From NCBI GenBank assembly GCA_017631725.1, contig JAGBSS010000138.1, forward strand, positions 1 through 13,154: 13,154 nucleotides of DNA. Direction: 5' to 3'. This DNA comes from Clostridia bacterium (GTDB lineage Bacteria > Bacillota > Clostridia > Christensenellales > Borkfalkiaceae). A program made the position numbers and the translations under genes. Every line of letters begins with the position of its first letter. Within the stretch, counting starts at the first letter, position 1. Of the stretch, positions 12,554 through 13,154 are shown piece by piece. Below the pieces are notes generated by a model. The model was not told where the DNA came from. It ran no database searches and worked only from the letters and a program-made list of their open reading frames with translations.

Positions 12554-12598
12554 CTTTATAGGTTAAATTACTGCAGGTAATTAAAAATTTTCTTGTGT
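12498..12598 (-). ncRNA. Predicted ~100-nt leader or small RNA upstream of the replication genes
   Basis: From the minus-strand promoter at 12605-12633 a transcript would begin near 12598 and meet an intrinsic terminator (hairpin E) ending near 12498. ACCTGCA (12578-12572) can pair with TGCAGGT (12529-12523) inside the 33-nt terminator loop, which would make a pseudoknot. It lies in sense orientation upstream of the gpV-like and rep genes, so it is either an attenuated leader of the replication operon or a separate small RNA. Confidence 0.65.
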
Positions 12599-12604
12599 AA
12601 TTTA

Positions 12605-12633
12605 ATTTTAGAACATACATTTGTAAATGTCAA
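12605..12633 (-). promoter_or_regulatory. Near-consensus promoter driving the leader RNA and replication genes
   Basis: Minus strand: TTGACA (12633-12628), a 17-bp spacer and TAAAAT (12610-12605). It is the only strong sense promoter I see upstream of the core operon. The flanking inverted repeat TGTGTAATT/AATTACACA may allow repression. Confidence 0.8.
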
Positions 12634-12662
12634 GATATAATTACACATTTTATTAAAAATTT

Positions 12663-13154
12663 TTAAAAAATATTGCTTAAATATGAATTAAAGACGTTTT
12701 CTGGTGTATCATATCCTAAAATTCCACGTGGATAAGTGTTTAACCATTGTTCAACTTCGGCAACTCTACAACTACTAACTGAAGTAAAATCGGTTCCTTT
12801 AGGGAATTTACGGCGAATCTCTCGATTCAATCTTTCATTAGTCCCACGTTCGCTACTGCAATACGGATGACAGTAATAAACTGTTGTCCGTTTTTTATTT
12901 GTGTATCGAGAACGTTCCATAGAATAATAATCAGAAAATTCTGCACCATTATCTACTGTTATAGTTTTGAATATTTTAGGAAAAAGTTTACCATATCTAC
13001 GTTCAAGAGAATTTAGACATCTGACAACAGAATCAGAAGTTTTATTTGGTAACTTAAAAATTATTTCACGCCTAGACAAACGTTCGGACAAACACAATAA
13101 AGTTGCTGATTTTTTCTTACAACTCTCTACACAGTCCATTTCCCAATGGCCGAA
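12663..13154 (-). CDS. IS30-family DDE transposase, C-terminal catalytic part (same gene as 1-726)
   Basis: This is the 3' part of the transposase that begins at 726. Bases 13014-13154 duplicate 1-141, so the unique part here is 12663-13013. It carries the rest of the RNase-H-like catalytic core. The second Asp is in TVDNGAEF (about residue 263), and the Glu is in SSERGTNERLN (about residue 302), followed by the IS30 signature with PKGTD. The D-to-E gap is 38 residues, slightly longer than the 33 of IS30 itself. The reading frame shows no stop or frameshift and ends at TAA 12663, so the enzyme looks active. Just beyond the stop, on the same strand, is a strong promoter (12605-12633) followed by the hairpin-rich intergenic region and the replication genes. 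Confidence 0.93.
   Translation of the reverse strand, partial: FGHWEMDCVESCKKKSATLLCLSERLSRREIIFKLPNKTSDSVVRCLNSLERRYGKLFPKIFKTITVDNGAEFSDYYSMERSRYTNKKRTTVYYCHPYCSSERGTNERLNREIRRKFPKGTDFTSVSSCRVAEVEQWLNTYPRGILGYDTPENVFNSYLSNIF
13014..13154. repeat. Terminal direct repeat, right copy (circular contig overlap)
   Basis: This is the exact second copy of bases 1-141. Removing one copy gives a circle of 13,013 bp. Confidence 0.97.

Larger units (their letters stand above)
12309..12662. other. Gene-free intergenic region with five consecutive hairpins
   Basis: No credible gene. Hairpins A to E lie at 12348-12379, 12381-12405, 12407-12432, 12436-12460 and 12503-12553. A minus-strand promoter lies at 12605-12633. 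An inverted repeat TGTGTAATT/AATTACACA (about 12594-12602 and 12640-12648) brackets that promoter and may be an operator. The region sits between the transposase and the replication genes and is the best candidate for packaging signal and complementary-strand origin. Confidence 0.65.

Noticed and set aside
12477..12566. Plus-strand 29-codon frame (MKKTILYKKTALKTQ...) after AGGAAG
   Set aside because: It runs straight through the terminator hairpin, has no promoter and no hydrophobic or family pattern; probably chance.
1..13154. UGA-as-tryptophan code of Spiroplasma phages
   Set aside because: Tryptophans are encoded by TGG, and TGA is used as the stop of the 26-residue gene; standard code fits.
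1..13154. CRISPR array, tRNA or rRNA genes
   Set aside because: No regularly spaced repeats apart from the iterons and the 36-bp coding repeats, and no cloverleaf or rRNA-like sequence seen.

Overview
The window is one complete small circular replicon read once round with a short overlap. Bases 1-141 are repeated exactly at 13014-13154, so the molecule is a circle of about 13,013 bp. The IS30-type transposase gene that looks cut at both ends is whole when the ends are joined. The DNA is AT-rich. Ribosome binding sites are strong Gram-positive types (AAGGAG, GGAGG), promoters are near-consensus SigA types, and tryptophan is encoded by TGG. This fits a low-GC Firmicute or a standard-code Mollicute relative; the species cannot be named from the sequence.

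I read the element as a filamentous phage (inovirus/plectrovirus-like) or its episomal form. On the minus strand, in transcription order, it has: a small protein resembling an ssDNA-binding protein (12054-12278); a HUH-plus-SF3-helicase Rep (10726-11847); a small basic protein (10305-10595); three single-pass membrane proteins with ectodomains (9781-10263, 8567-9760, 8001-8567); a 707-residue protein with a signal peptide and C-terminal anchor, like pIII (5875-7998); a 26-residue hydrophobic peptide (5785-5865); a membrane-anchored P-loop ATPase, like pI/Zot (3587-5785); and a small basic protein (3251-3583). The order Rep/SSB, surface proteins, pIII-like, tiny hydrophobic protein, ATPase follows that of Ff phages. 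No outer-membrane secretin is present, as expected for a Gram-positive or wall-less host. I could not find a convincing major coat protein.

A plus-strand accessory module (934-3119) holds a 25-residue holin-like toxin opposed by a predicted antisense RNA, a cytosine-C5 methyltransferase-like protein, a membrane-anchored zinc-ribbon protein, and a zinc-ribbon PD-(D/E)xK nuclease that sits behind a predicted transcription attenuator.

The non-coding DNA is densely organised. There are tandem 9-bp iterons on both sides of a perfect hairpin upstream of rep. A run of five hairpins lies at 12348-12553, recalling the Ff intergenic region. At least five promoter-hairpin-terminator units predict small RNAs or leaders: 832-1019 minus, 2306-2457 plus, 3189-3252 plus, 10624-10734 plus and 12498-12598 minus. 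The main points for follow-up are a tailed-phage-type C-type-lectin-like receptor-binding domain placed in a filamentous-phage operon, the small-RNA set, the attenuated nuclease, and a transposase that may act as the phage integrase.
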